A DNA stretch of 64,000 nt, taken from NCBI RefSeq assembly GCF_035222275.1, contig NC_085884.1:2914001-2978000 (forward strand), read 5' to 3'. This document shows positions 43,466 through 57,370 of this stretch, in pieces (the first letter of the stretch is position 1; the number at the start of each line of letters is the position of its first letter). Under the pieces are notes generated by a model that saw only the letters and a list, made by a program, of their open reading frames with translations, searched no databases and was not told where the DNA came from. A program made the translations under genes and the position numbers. Source of the stretch: Podospora bellae-mahoneyi (taxonomy: Eukaryota; Ascomycota; Sordariomycetes; Sordariales; Podosporaceae).

Positions 43466-45088
43466 ATGCCCCCTAAGAAGGAGCCCGTCATCAGTGCCTT
43501 TGAGCGGAAGCGTTTGGAGAATATTGCGGCGAACAATGCGATCCTCAGTGGGATATCAGCGACGGCTGATAAGATCATCCCTTCGAAAGCGACACCCACG
43601 AAAACCAAGGCGAAAAAATCTACGCCACGTAAACGCGAACCGACCAAAGTCGCCCACCAGCCCGCCACAAGAAGAAGCACGCGCTTAGCTGGTGTCGACG
43701 CTGACAACGACACCCTTAAGCGCAAGTTTGAGGTCGAGGTCGAGGCCGCGGCTGAGAAGGCGAAAGCCAAGAAGCTCCGAGTCAACGGAGACTTGCAGCT
43801 AGGAGACATTTCGGTAGAGGGGCGCAAATGGGAAGGCGGTGTTGACGGACTCGGGCTGCTCAAGGGCTTGTCAGTTCGCGGTGCCCAACCTGGTGTCAAA
43901 ACCTTTGACGAAGACGATGTCGAGGAGACTTCAGATGAGAATCTCAAGGAGCTGAGACTGCGCATGCGCAATCTCAAGATGTACGATAAATGGCCAGTTG
44001 CCGGTATGTTGTCCATGTTGCATTGGCTCGCCCAACCCCAGGTTGACTGACACGAAGCAGACATTAAGATTGTTCCGCAGCGCATCTACTCAATGGGCTT
44101 CCATCCAACAGAGGACAAACCGATCATCTTTGCCGGTGATAAGGAAGGGGCCATGGGTATCTTCGATGCGTCCCAAGAGCCGATCAAGACCGAAGATGAC
44201 GAAGACGAAGAAAGCTACTCTGACCCCGTGATATCAGCATTCAAGACGCACGCTCGCACCATTACCTCTTTTCAATTTTCCTCCGTCGATGCCAATGCCG
44301 TCTACACATCCTCTTACGATTCCTCCATCCGCAAGCTCGACTTGGACAAGGGGGTATCCACTCAGGTTTTTGCCCCGGTCGATGCAGGCGTGGAGCTTCC
44401 CATCAGTGCAATGGACATACCATCGACGGACCCTAACACGATTGTATTCTCGACGCTAAATGGTCAGCTTGGACGCCATGACATCCGGACCAAGCCGGCG
44501 GATGCTGAGATCTGGCATCTCGTGGATCCTAAAATCGGAGGGTTTTCTTTACATCCTCTACAGCCTCACCTTGTGGCTGCCGCATCGCTCGACCGCACTT
44601 TAAAGATCTGGGACTTGCGGAAAATACAAGGGACGGGGGATATGCGAAAGCCCGTCTTGCTGGGAGAGCATGAGTCCCGCTTGTCTGTCTCACATGCTAG
44701 CTGGAGCAGCGCCGGCCATATTGCGACGTCTAGCTACGATGATACCATCAAGATCTACTCTTTCCCTGATGCGGGCTCCTGGAAAGCAGGCGTCGAGCTT
44801 TTTGACGACCAGATGGAACCAGTGCACAAGATTGCCCATAACAACCAAACTGGACGCTGGGTAACCATCTTGAAGCCTCAGTGGCAGAAGAGCCCATTTG
44901 ACGGGATTCAAAAGTTCGCCATTGGCAACATGAACCGGTTCGTGGACATTTATGCGGCGAACGGAGAGCAACTGGCACAGCTGGACGGCGATGGCATCAC
45001 GGCTGTGCCGGCTGTAGCGCATTTTCACCCTACATTGGAATGGGTTGCGGGCGGTAATGCCAGCGGCAAGCTGTGCCTGTGGATGTAG
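43466..45088 (+). CDS. cmr1: WD40 protein, Cmr1-type DNA-damage-binding protein
   Basis: Two exons: 43466-44003 and 44061-45088; 1566 nt, 521 aa. The N-terminus matches the Cmr1 pattern (ISAFERKRLENIAANNAIL, then a basic KATPTKTKAKKSTPRKREP tract, then RRSTRLAG). The second half has WD repeats: IYSMGFHP..KPIIFAGDKEGAMGIFD, ITSFQFSSVDANAVYTSSYD, HPLQPHLVAAASLDRTLKIWD, TSSYDDTIKIYSF and ending VAGGNASGKLCLWM. Family members bind UV-damaged DNA and act in replication-stress response. The intron is 57 bp with acceptor GAAGCAG. Length agrees with fungal Cmr1 proteins. Confidence 0.93.
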
Positions 45089-46437
45089 CTTCTCTGTAAT
45101 ATCTTAGGAAATGGTTGAAGGGTTGTGTGGCTGGTTGGTTGGCATTGAGTGTGGGACGAGGCGTGCGAGGTGATGATACCATGTACAATGCAACGGGAGT
45201 AATGTGTAGTGTTTTGTATGAGAAACTTTTGTATGACTTGGAGGAGGAGAAGGCAGAACCTGGAATAATTATATTATATACAATGCTGGGCTACCAACAT
45301 ATGCCATCCGAAACGGCCTCGATGGCTGTTGGCCCCATCATCTGCTCATGCACAATGTGCGGCGGAGCAGTCAATGCTGACGCGGCCGAGATACAGGGTG
45401 TGGGAATTCTGTTAACGATATTTCAAACCCATAGGGGACTTTCCAGTTTCCCGTGCCCAGCTTCTAAATATCGGAAACTTTCCCAATCTTTGTCTCGCAT
45501 GTGACTCCATCTCTTGGAGACACATAGGCGAACGTGGGCTTGAGGCTGGCGTCATGCGGTCCCACCGCCGGGCTGCCTATCGATAAGATAAGCGCACTCT
45601 TCAACCATCAGGTACCTACCTATTCCAAGGCAGCCTTGGGTGGACCTAAACAAGAATATCAACCATCAAGAGATAGGATTTGGCATCGGGGAGCATCTGA
45701 TGCCATGTCGCCATAACCACAGCTCTGTAGCTCAAGCCATCACCTGAGTGACCGCGAGATGCTGCGTAAAACACGGAGACCTTGGAAAACGGCATTTGAC
45801 AAGATCCCGGGTCGAAGTCGCGGCGGCTGTGGATTCTCTACGCACCCGCTAAGCCCAATGCCGTCAAGGCACCCACTTGGCAGCAGACGCCCTGTCATCA
45901 CCGTTCAGTGCGTGCATCAATCAACTCGGACCGCCTCGCTGTGCTCCGTCAACATCCGACACCTACCTTAGCACAGCGACCAGGGACACAACGGCGGTCC
46001 CTCTCACTGGCCAACCTCTTTTATTTTCTTTTTTTTTACACCTCGTACCGCACATCTGTACTCCCCTAGAAACACAACTCCATCTTGTACCTATCCAGAC
46101 TTTATTGACCGGTGATGCCGTGATGCCTCATCCCCCAGCTCCGACCAACCCCACCTGATAAGCCCTACGGTTCGGCGCTAGGCTCCCTTGGCTTGTATCG
46201 CTGCCATCACCTGCCATCAACCACCTATCCACCATCCCCCAGCCTAGACCGCTGTCTGCCAGCCTGCAGAACGGTGTCACCTCTTCTCCAGGCATCCGAC
46301 CGTCTGGTTCTTCCAAATTCTCTTCCTGCCAGCTGTGGTACGGAACCCTCGTTCATCACGGTACAAAGACAAGTGCATAGGGTTCCATTACGACAGCCTC
46401 GCTTTACCCGTCTCTTAGACGGTAGCAGTCGTCCACC
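45089..46437. other. Long 5' region of the sterol glucosyltransferase gene
   Basis: 1.35 kb without a recognised gene. Pyrimidine-rich stretches (for example TTTTATTTTCTTTTTTTTTAC near 46019) and CCATCA-rich leader DNA suggest a long promoter and 5' UTR. Open frames here are compositionally biased and not supported. Confidence 0.5.
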
Positions 46438-49400
46438 ATGGCTACTCCCAGTCAGTCAACGTCGTCTGCCGTTGCAGTTCCAATTGCTCCAGTAGAGGAT
46501 CCAACTGCTCCCTCTCCTGCCCCCACGAGCTCCCAGTCAGCCGCCCTCTCCAAGTCACAACACCTCGCCCACCCCCCTCCATCATCGGCCGTAAGAACAC
46601 CGAATGCCGCCAGCCACGACGAGCACACAGTGCGCCGCGTTTCACGAAAACTCCAAAAGAAACGCCATGACGACGAACACACTCCCACCATGGAGCTCCC
46701 CGAATCACTGAAACAACAAGGCGACCATGCTGATAGCGATGAGGAAGTACTGCGGCCCCAGGGCTATGGCGGCGGCATGTTTATGAACATGAACCAGAGC
46801 ATATTCGGTCTGATAGCAGCAGCCGGTAGCCAGGCCGACTTTGGCGATCGCTTCGAAGGCCAGAGCTCGGACGAAGACGATAACGATGTCGAAAGGGAAA
46901 ATCCGATGGCCATGACCATTGCTGGGCACAAAGCCTTGCACCACAAGCCCTCCAAAAGTTTGAGCAGCCATCTTGCTCAGTCGACAGTGTTGAGGAAACA
47001 TGGCGCCACCTCGAACAAGGCTGAAAGCAAGCATCGTAGAAAGATATCCGAGAGCCGTTTATTGCGCTCTGTGCCTGGCCTTTCCAAGTTGACTTCCAGG
47101 GCCAAGTCAAGCCTAAAGCCGCCGAAAACACAGGACACAGAGACCGAAAAGCCGGGCGAGATGGACGACAAAGCCGAAGAAGCTTCTGCTTCTCTACCAG
47201 CTTCTGAGGTCACGCCTACGATCGAAATCACCAGAACCGAAAGTCGACAGACAGCACCGGTTATGAGTCGGATGCTGGAGGCGCGCGCGCAAATGGCTGC
47301 ACGACCAAGCTTCGATCTGGAGAGACCCTCGGGTGAACAAGCACACAGGCCAGAAGCTGGCGGAACAGGACCAACAGAACTGGCCAAGAGGCTCCAGGAG
47401 ATCTTCCAGTTTGATACCCCAGAAGAAGTCATCAATGGTGGGTGACACGGATCCAACAGGAGGACATTCATAATTGGGGCACTGGCTAACGGAGAAACCA
47501 TGCAGAATTTCCATGCTGGCTCCTTCAAAATGTATTACTCCAAGGATACATGTATATCACGGCCGGCCACGTTGCCTTTTACGCATACCTGCCCAAGAAA
47601 GCCGTAAGACTCGTCCTGTTTCGTCAGTGACACCCCCGATGCTAATGATACGTAGAATGAGGTGACAAAGTCTGGGTATCTTGCCAAGTGTGGCAAGCAC
47701 AACCCCAAGTACAACCGCTACTTCTTCAGACTCAAGGGAGATGTCCTGTCGTATTACAGAGACACCCAAAACCTATACTTTCCCAACGGCCAAGTCGATC
47801 TCAGATACGGCATATCCGCAGAGATCACCGACAAGGACAAGGAAGGTGTCAACTTCACCATTGTGACCCACAAGAGAACCTACTACTTTAGAGCCGACAG
47901 CTCGTCTAGTGCCAAGGAATGGGTCAAGAGCCTGCGCAAGGTGATCTTCAAATCACACAACGATGGCGACAGCGTCAAGATCTCGTTGCCCATCGCCAAC
48001 ATTCTTGATGTGGAAGAAACCCAAATGTTGGGTTTCGCCGAAACGTGCAAGATACGAGTCATTGACAACGATGAGACATACGCCATTGACGAGGTATGCC
48101 TCCCGATTATTTGTGCTGTCATGTCGAGACACTGACCAATGATGACCATTAGTATTTCTTCTCCTTCTTCAGCTTTAGCGAAGAAGCCATTGACGTTCTC
48201 AAGACGCTCGTGGAGGGTTCTTCCTCGCAAACGCCAGGACAGAATGAGCTCGATGAACCTGCCTCGGAGGCACAGTCGAAGCGAACCAGCACGAGCGGCA
48301 GTCGTGAGCAAGTGCTCAAATCACTTAATACCCGTGGAGGCAAGATTACCCAGAGCATCAAAACCACGCTGTCGCCCATCTCGCCAGGACAACGTTCACC
48401 GAGTCCGCGCCCATGTCTCGACGGGCCCCGCACTAGTTTTGATGGGTTTCGGCCTTTCAGCAGGCGAAGTGTTGATGTCAGCCGCGACGATATCCGTGGA
48501 AAGTCCCCACGTCGAAGCTTTAGCGAACGCCGGACTTCCTTTCACAGGCGCCATTTGTCTGAGAGCGGGACCGATCACGATATAGAGAGACAAGAAGGCA
48601 GTGATTCTTATGTCCAAAGCATGGAGGACCCCAGCCAAGCGAGCATGTCTGGACTGATCGTCTCCGGAAGCAGCGAAGCCCCTTCGGCAAGCCAGATCCT
48701 TAGAGGGAGTGAGGTCTTTCACAACCCAGCCATCCACAGATCGGCCTCAGCACCCCGCGCACGGAATGAGCCAGTCGTGCCCGAGGCGCCAGGAACAGTG
48801 AAGGCCTCTCGGCCCCCATCGATCTCAGCTCAGAATGGTGAAACGGAGGGAAATCAGGCCATGCCAACGCTGCAGAACAATGCCACAGTGGGGACCTTCC
48901 CATTCAAGGGTGCTGGTGCGCTCATGGGCTATCTGGATAGACAGTCCAGGAGGATGAGCAATCTCCTCGCAACAGAGTCTATGGGATATGTTGAGAAGGT
49001 ATCCGGTATGTGGAAGGGCGGCAAGAAACACTATGACGAGCCTGCCGGCTTAAGAACCGATGAAGAAGATGCTGAAGACAACCCCGATGAGCGAGCCACC
49101 CATGAAGCCCGGTTCAGGGAACACTTTGCCCTGCCCAAGACTGAGAAGCTCCAGGCTGCCTACTATGCGCACATGATGCGCGTACTTCCGCTCTACGGCA
49201 AGATCTACATCGGTAATCGTCACTTTTGCTTCCGCAGCCTGCTGCCAGGCACCCGCACCAAGCTTGTCCTTCCGCTCAAGGATATCGAAAATGTCGATAA
49301 AGAGAAGGGCTTCCGGTTTGGCTACGCCGGTTTGGTGGTGGTGATCCGTGGCCATGAAGAGCTCTTCTTCGAGTTCAACCGGGCCGAAATACGTGATGAC

Positions 49401-51299
49401 TGCACCATCACGGTTCTGCAGAACCTGGAGGCGACCCGATATGTTCGTGATTCGGGTCTGTTGGACAGTGAGGATGCAGAAGATGCGCAGGCTGCTGTGG
49501 CGGAGCGGGATGCACTCCGGGAGGCCCGGAACGAGGAGTTTCCACATCATGAGGTCAAGCTGCCCCATGACGCCCATTGTGTCTCTGAAGCGCCGACCAT
49601 TTTGTTTGATGATCCCAAGGCTTCCATCCTCAACTTTAAGCCCAGCAAGTCCATGAAGATCACTTGTCTTACCATTGGGTCTCGTGGAGATGTTCAACCC
49701 TATATTGCCCTTTGCAAGCGACTGATGAAGGATGGCCATCGTCCCAGGATTTGCACTCACGCCGAGTTCCGAGACTGGATCGAGAGTCATGGGATTGAGT
49801 TTCGCCCTGTTGGTGGTGACCCAAGCGAGCTGATGAGGCTCTGCATTCAGAACGGCACCTTCACCTGGGCATTTCTCAAAGAGGCGAACTCGACGATGCG
49901 TGGCTGGCTTGACGACCTTCTTGTCACGGCTTGGGAAGCGTGCAAGGGCAGCGACCTCTTGATCGAATCACCCAGTGCCATGGCTGGCATTCACATCGCA
50001 GAGGCTCTTGGGATCCCATACTTCCGCGCCTTCACGATGCCGTGGACCCGCACTCGCGCCTACCCCCACGCCTTCATCATGCCTGGACAAAAGCTTGGAG
50101 GAGCCTACAATTACGTGACCTACACTCTGTTTGACAATGTGTTTTGGCAAACCACCGCGAGTCAAATCAACCGGTGGCGCAACGTCTGGCTTGGGTTGCC
50201 AAACACGACACTTGACAAGCTGCAGATTAACAAGGTCCCGTTCTTGTACAACTTCTCTCCGTTTGTGGTCCCACCACCCATTGACTTTAGTGACTGGATC
50301 CGCGTCACCGGGTACTGGTTTCTCGACGAGGGCGACGAGAACAAGTGGCAACCGTCCAAGGAGCTGCTCGACTTCATCGACAAGGCCCGGGCAGACGGCA
50401 AAAAGCTTGTGTACGTTGGCTTTGGGTCTATTATAGTGCCTGACCCGGCCAAGATGACACAAGAGGTGATTGATGCTGTGCAGAAGGCGGATGTCAGATG
50501 CATTCTGAGCAAAGGCTGGAGTGACCGGCTACCTGGCTCGGCTGATGAAAAGGTTCCTGGTTCTGAAGAGGCCAAGGTTGAGCCACAGCTGCCGGAGGAG
50601 ATCTTCCAGATCCAGTCAGCACCTCATGACTGGTTGTTCAAGCAGATTGATGCTGCTGCTCACCACGGGGGAAGCGGAACTACGGGTGCCAGTTTGCGGG
50701 CTGGCATTCCCACGATTATCAGACCATTTTTTGGTGACCAGTTCTTCTTTGGAAGCCGGGTTGAGGACTTGGGAGTGGGAATCTGTCTCAAGAAGTGGGG
50801 GGCGAATTCTTTTGCAAGGGCGCTGTGGGAGGCTACGCACAGCGAGAGGATGATCGTGAAGGCGAGGGTGTTGGGGGAGCAGATTCGCAAAGTATGTTTC
50901 ATACCGTCTGCCCTATGTATAAACTCGCGATGGTTACTGACAATGGAATTATAGGAAAATGGAGTTGACACAGCGGTACAGTGCATCTACCGCGACATGG
51001 AATATGCCACCAATCTCATCCGGTCCAAGATGGGTAAGAACCATGCTCGGACAGGTGAGAATGTCAGCATGACGGAGGCCAACCTCAACAACGAAGATGA
51101 GGAGGAGAGCTGGACCTTTGTGGGAGACTCGGACACGGTCGAAGACTTGAGTTCCGAGGCTCTCATGAAGACTGTAGCCGATCTGAGAGACCTTCAAGCT
51201 TATCATGGCGACAATGCCGACAAAACTCAGGGTAATACAGTGGGAGGGGGCGCGGTGGGCGCTGGAGTGGAGACGGTGAAGGGGAAGGGGGTGAGTTAA
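46438..51299 (+). CDS. atg26: UDP-glucose:sterol 3-beta-glucosyltransferase (Atg26 type)
   Basis: Five exons: 46438-47437, 47506-47603, 47656-48093, 48153-50891 and 50955-51299; 4620 nt, 1539 aa. Transfers glucose to ergosterol; in some fungi needed for pexophagy and infection-related development. Domains in order: a disordered N-terminus, a GRAM domain at the exon 1-2 junction (about 318-368, [17 protein letters not shown]), a PH domain (about 370-470, [25 protein letters not shown]-type end [11 protein letters not shown]), a long variable Ser-rich linker, a second GRAM (about 832-915, [21 protein letters not shown]) and a GT-B glucosyltransferase from Met1013 ([48 protein letters not shown]), with a charged tail. 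All expected blocks are present and the frame is intact. Confidence 0.96.
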
Positions 51300-51906
51300 T
51301 TGTGCTGTCGGTGCGGTGATTTGGATCTGATGTTTTGCGATGGTTTCTTTCCTTGGTTTGACACACAGCTCTTGTTTCTTTGACAATAACATTCGTCCTG
51401 TGGCTTGGTGAAAGTTTTTGTACCTACCTACATGGCAAAGAGGCCTGAGATGACTAACTGTTTTTTTTTTTTTCCTCTTACAGGTTCAGATTTGGAGGTG
51501 GTTGTTTGGATAAACATAGGAGGGGGAGGGCTAGCAACCGGGCGTTTTTGGGTTTCCTATTTTCTTTTTTTTTCTTTTACGACGGCGAGATGATGCTTTT
51601 TTCAACACGCAAAGGCAAATAATGAACGACATCGGAGCATAATGAGGCAAGACGATTTCAAGAGCAGGGCTTACAGCACCTGCCCTCGGTTGAGATGAAA
51701 CAGATACAGAGATAGGAGATACAAACTTTGATAGAGGGTGCCGACGGGGGGAAAGGCTGGATATTTAAATAAGAGGGGCAAAGGGCTTCTTAATGCTATC
51801 GAGTCTTTCCTATAGGTACTATTAGTGGGCATATGGGTGGTGGGATGTAATGAATTGTAAACATCTCTTCAGAGTGAATGTTGGATTTTGTTTGAGTGAT
51901 GGTTTA
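51300..51906. other. 3' flank of atg26
   Basis: No gene. T-rich tracts near 51463 and 51563 may belong to the terminator region. Ends at the TA target site (51905-51906) of the pogo-like element. Confidence 0.45.
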
Positions 51907-51920
51907 ACGTATATTATAAG

Positions 51921-52342
51921 TGTCACAGTTAAGCCAACAGGCAGGACGGACCGTGTGCGGGGCACAAGACGCACAGACCATCGCTAGTAGGGCCAATCAG
52001 GATAAGGCGGCGCGATCATGGACAGCAGACTGGAAGGACACAGTGATCGCGGCAATACAACTAATAGGGAGTCACGGAGGATCATAGCGATCATTGTAAT
52101 TATTAGGAATGAGCGGAATGATCACTATAATTATGGCTTGGCATAAGGTCTATATATACGGAGGAACTGGCTGGTATAGATAAATAGTTCCGTAGTATAT
52201 AATTTTAAGTTATATTCACGGTATTTAGTGTTTATATTGAGATATCTTGTCGTACATTGTCTAGCTATACCGAACCAGGATTATTTAGAAGTAGCCTTTA
52301 ACCGGTATCCCTTTTAGAGGATCTAGATAGAGATTCGTTATA
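51921..52342 (+). repeat. 5' LTR of the chromovirus
   Basis: 422 bp. Contains the TATATATACGG promoter-like motif near 52151. Its first half is close to the unmutated family; its second half carries most of its C-to-T and G-to-A changes relative to the 3' LTR. Confidence 0.93.
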
Positions 52343-53309
52343 CGTTATATACTTACTTTAACTTTATTATAAATAAGTTAAAGGCGTCTTTTTATTACTA
52401 TAGCCGAACCTAAAAACGTTTAGATAGGAGGCGTTCCGCCTAGCCTAAATAGTAAGGGACTTACTACTATTAATACTCGACCTACTGTAAAGTAAGTAAT
52501 ATAGTATTTTAAGGAACTTAAGAACGAAGCTTAATAAACTCGGGAGTAAATTATTATTATATTAACTTTACTTAAAATAGTATTTAAGTTCCCGGTACCG
52601 GAATACTATAGAGGAGGAAAGGTAGAGCTTAAAGGGTTTTTAATTTAGTTTAAAACCTATTTTCGTTAATATTTAAACTAATTTATTAATAAAGAGTCGA
52701 AAATTATTTTTACGGTTATTAGATTTAAGGATAAAGCTTTTATATAATTCGAGCCTATCCTCGATAATTATTACAAGGAAGAGCCGTCCGATTAAAAGAA
52801 GATTACTATAAAGTACTTTAAAAGCTATTATATCTTTAAAATTAAGTTTAAAGAGGTATTTAGGGAGTATAATAAAGTAAGGCGCGCGTAAGAGAGGCTC
52901 GTAAACTTACGTTAGATACGCTTAACGGTTAATTATATAGCTTTATTTAAAATCGATAGCCTACGTAATACTATTAATAATAAAAGGTTAATATAGTTTT
53001 TTTATAACGGCCTTAAAGAAAAAGTAAAAAATAAATTATATAAAGAGTCGAGGCTTAATATTATTAATAAATATATTACTATAGTTATACGGATCGATAA
53101 TCGGTAATTTTAGCGTTATACGGAGAAGAAGGATAATAATAGGGGTTACTACGGTAATAAAGGGTACTTTAGTAATAACCGTTTTAATAATAAGTGTAAA
53201 AGATAATACCTTAATACTAATTATTCCGGTATTACGTATTTAGGACCGATAAATATTAATACTATATAGTAATAAAGGCTATAAGGCCGAAGCTAAAGTA
53301 AAGATAATT

Positions 53310-53371
53310 TTAAATATTTTAATTATAGTAAAGTAAAATACTTTAAGAAGGACTATAGGGTACCTAAGTAA
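53310..53371 (+). pseudogene. RIP-erased Gag zinc knuckle
   Basis: The plus strand reads Y-F-N-Y-S-K-V-K-Y-F-K-K-D-Y at the spacing of a CCHC knuckle (C-x2-C-x4-H-x4-C). Every ligand position is Tyr (TAT or TAC), which is what one transition gives from Cys (TGT/TGC) or His (CAC/CAT). The Ser and the Lys within the loop are likewise one or two G-to-A steps from Gly. Confidence 0.75.
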
Positions 53372-55399
53372 CTCGGCTAAAAGAAAGAAATCGTAATTAC
53401 TATTATATTAAAGGGGCTAAGGATTATAGAAATAATAACTATTGGATATTAATAAAGTAAAGTAGTAGGATTAAAGGGAAATTCTAATTAGTACGCTAAA
53501 TAAAAAGAAATAAAGTTTTAAGAGCTATAGGAAATAATAAAAAAGTTAAAGGCGGAGTATAAGGAAGGAGATCTTTAAATATAGGTATTATAGAATTAAT
53601 TAGTACGGATTACTACGGAAATTACTATAAAAGTTACTAAGGGTAATAGTTCCGTATAGGGATTTATTAAATAAACGATACCGGAAAGGTAATACGGTAA
53701 GTATAGATTTACTATTTTATAGAATATATTATAGCCTATAAAGCTTATATATAAGAGCCGAGAAAAGTATTAGAAAGGTAAGAAGGTCGCTAGTATTAGG
53801 ATCGCGAAAATACTAGAAAATATATTAATACCTATATAATATATACCCTATAAAGGAAATATAGTATAACTTTACTTTAGGTATCCGGAATATCGGAAAG
53901 TACCTTAATTTTAGTATATTATATATAGATATATAGAATACTATTAGAGTAAGGTACTATACGGTTATTAACCGATACGTAAAGTAGGTAAGGAGGGTAA
54001 GTTATAGCCGGTTAAAAAGACTATAGTTAGGTAGGAAAAGGCCTAGTAAAAGGACCTAAATAACTATTTTTTATAGAAGGTTTAGGACCCGGTTAAACTA
54101 AAGGATAGCTTTTAAATTATATAAATTATACTAAGGTATATAAGATACTATATCGAGTATATAAAAGGTTAAAATACGGATAATAGCGTATACTCTTTAA
54201 ACGAAGTAGTATTAGGATAGTACCTAAGCCTAGACTACGTTATATATTTACGAGAGAAGGTTAAGTAATATTATTAAAATAAAGTATATAAAATTAAGTA
54301 GAAGAACCGCTATCGGACGAGGATACGAGAAAGTACTAAGGAAGTAAGAGACGGAAGATAGGAAGAAGCTAGGCGGGTATAGTTAAAAAACTTTATATTA
54401 CTAATTAACCTAGAGCAGGAGAACGCTCTTAAACGATATAATTATTTAAAAAATAATTCGCGGCCCTTCGCGGGGGCTATTAACTTTTAACGGACTACGA
54501 ACGGTATTTTTAAAGGTATCGGCGTAAAGTAAAAGTATAAAATAACGATTTAAGGCTTATTAATAAAGTCGTTACTATATAAGGAAAAAGTAAAAGAGAC
54601 AAATGCCTCTAGATTATTATACGATAAAGGGATCTCTAGGTAATAATATTAGTAAACGGAAGTACAGAAACGAACCTAATTTTACTATAGTTCGTATATT
54701 AGGCCCGGATATTATAGAAGAAAAAGAAGGAATAGATTATTATATAAGGACTATTTCGTACGTAAAAGGTCTATAGGGAAATACTATCCCTAAATATTAT
54801 AGTCGAAAGAAAAATAATTTTAATTATATTCGATATTATAGATATAGGACCCTCGAAGGATATAATTCTAGGGTAATTATAATATAAAAACTATAACCTA
54901 GATATCGATTAGAGGGATAGTAATTACTTACGATTAAAAGAACTTTAAAAGTATTTAATTAACGATAGGAAATTAGGAGTATGTACGGAGTAGAGTACGG
55001 GATAAGTACCTTCCACGGTACTACCGTAAGGAGCCTAAAAAATAATAATATACTTTATCGATATAGGCGGTAAGATCGAAGAAGTAAGATTAACGACGTT
55101 AGTAGAGATATTAGAGGTTAATAAATACGCTTATTATAATAATATAGAAAAGGGCGAGAAAAAAATAGTACCGGTAGAATATCGAGGATACTTAACCTTT
55201 ACGGCTAAGCACTTAAAAGGGCTTCTAAAGCGAGGGCCGTAAGACTATAAAATTAAATTAAAAAAGGGAGCTAAACTACGGCTATTTAAAGTATATTATA
55301 TTAACGATAAATAAAGTAAAGAATTACGGAAGTATTTAAATAAAAATTTAAAAAAAAGTTATATTAAGGAATCTATATCGCTAATAAAATATCCTATTT

Positions 55400-55900
55400 T
55401 TTTCGTACTAAAGAAAGATAGTAATTTACGATTATATATAGATTATTAATAATTAAATAACGAGACGGTAAAAAATAGTTATCCGTTACTATTAATATCT
55501 AGATTACGGAGTTAATTAGCTAGGGTACGATATTTTATACGCTTAGATATGCCTGTCGGGTACGCCTATATACGGATTAAAGAAGGAGACGAATAAAAGA
55601 TAGCGTTTCGTACGCCCTATAGTTATTTCGAGTATCTCGTAATGCTATTTAGGCTAATTAATACGCCCGCGACGTTCTAATCTTTCGTTAATTATACGAT
55701 ACGGAAGTACCTCGATAAGATAGTAGTATATTATCTCGACGACGTTCTTATTTACTTATGTACTTTAGAGGAATATAAAAGGTACGTACGAGAAATACTC
55801 GACGCGTTATACGGAGCCGGATTCTTAATTAATAAAGAGAAGAGCGAGTTTTATATATAAAAAATAGTATATTTAGGGTATTTAATATCGTTAAGTAAAG
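55400..55900 (+). pseudogene. Reverse transcriptase core of the chromovirus (dead)
   Basis: One frame reads LRLYIDY, then RYFIRLDMPVGYAYIRIKEGDE, AFRTPYSYFEYLVML and, at 55732, YLDDVLIY, the RT catalytic box. The surrounding order (LRL.DYR, F..LDL, HIRI..GDEWKTAF, YLDD) is the Gypsy RT pattern. Trp and Gln codons are stops. Confidence 0.85.
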
Positions 55901-56999
55901 TTTATATGGAATTTAGGAAAATTACGGTAGTTAAGGATTAGCTTACGCCGTAATTATAAATATACGTTAAGGAATTTTTAAGGTTTACGAATTTCTATAG
56001 GATATTTATTTGAGGATACGTAAGTATCGCGAGGCTTTTTAATTACTTAATTAAAAAGGATATAGAATTTTAGTAAGGGTAAGAAAAAAAGTAGGCCTTT
56101 TAGAAACTAAAAGAGGCTATTTTAAAGGACTTAGTGTTTAAACTATTAAATCCTAATTAATTATTTAAAGTCGAAGCGGATATATTAAACTATATAATCG
56201 GTAAGTAATTAAAATAGTAAAATAATAATAGTAAATTATACTTAGTAGCTTTCTTTTCGAAAAAGCTTAAAGGAATATATTAAAATTACTTAATTTATAA
56301 TAAAAAGTTACTTACTATTATCGAAGCGTTCGAGGAGTAAAGGCTATATTTTAGTAGTACTAAGTACGAGGTATAGGTCTATACGGATTATAAAAATCTA
56401 TAGTACTTTACTATTATAAAGGTCCTTAACGCGCGGTAAATACGATAGTTAGAATTTCTTTCGGAATTTAATTTTTAAATTAATTATAAAAAGGGATTAA
56501 AAAACGCTAAAGTAAACGTATTTAATAGGCGTACCGACTATTATAAAGATATATCTAGGGAGTTACTATTATTATTTAAAGAGGCGTTTAATAGTACTCT
56601 TAAGTATCTACTATAGCCGTGGATAGAGTATTACGTAGTATATCGTAAGAAAGCTATTTCCAGTAAATACTAAAGGAAATTAAGTAACGATATTACGGAG
56701 TAATATTAGTAGGAAAAGCTAGAGCTATAGGGTATCCAGAAAGATAGCTAGGGAAGGCTATAGTATAAGAATTAGGTATATATAAAGCTAGGTAATCGGA
56801 CGATACTAATGATAGATATTTACGTATCGAAGCTCGGAGGATATATAAGTATCGTAAAGATTATAAAAAAGATTAAGTAGTACTTTAACTGGCTAAGGAT
56901 TAAGGGCGACGTTAAGGAAGCTATTTAATTATACTATATATACGAGAGAACGAGGGTTGCGAAGTATAAGCTTTACGGATTTTTAGAGTTATTATTAAT

Positions 57000-57370
57000 A
57001 GCGGAGCGGCTATAGAGTTTAATTATTATAGACTTTATTACTAAATTACTAAAGTTTAAAGATATAATAATTAACGTTAAATATAATAGTATATTAACGA
57101 TAGTCGATAGGCTTACTAAATAAATATATTTTTTATTATATAAAGAAATTTAATTAATAAAGTAATTAACGGACGTAGTATTACGGTATATTATAATAAT
57201 ATATATATAGTTAAAGGAGTTTATTACGGATCGCAATACTAAATTCGTATTAAAATTTTAAAGAGCGTTAATAACGAGGCTAGGGGTAATAAGTAAGGCG
57301 TTATTGGCTTACTATCCTTAAATAAACGGTTAAACGGAGTAGCTTAATTAAATCGTAAAATAATATTTAC
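57000..57370 (+). pseudogene. Integrase core of the chromovirus (dead)
   Basis: Frames read IIDFITKLLKF, ILTIVDRLTK, then ITDRNTKFVLKF and RLGVISKALLAYYP followed by INGQTE, matching the integrase core order with its first and second Asp (DF.TKLP and DR...F) and the SxAYHPQTDGQTE box. Stops interrupt at former Trp, Gln and Arg codons. Confidence 0.8.

Noticed and set aside
47662-48135. Separate PH-domain gene
   Set aside because: The frame is exon 3 of the sterol glucosyltransferase; donor and acceptor sites and domain order join it to the flanking exons.
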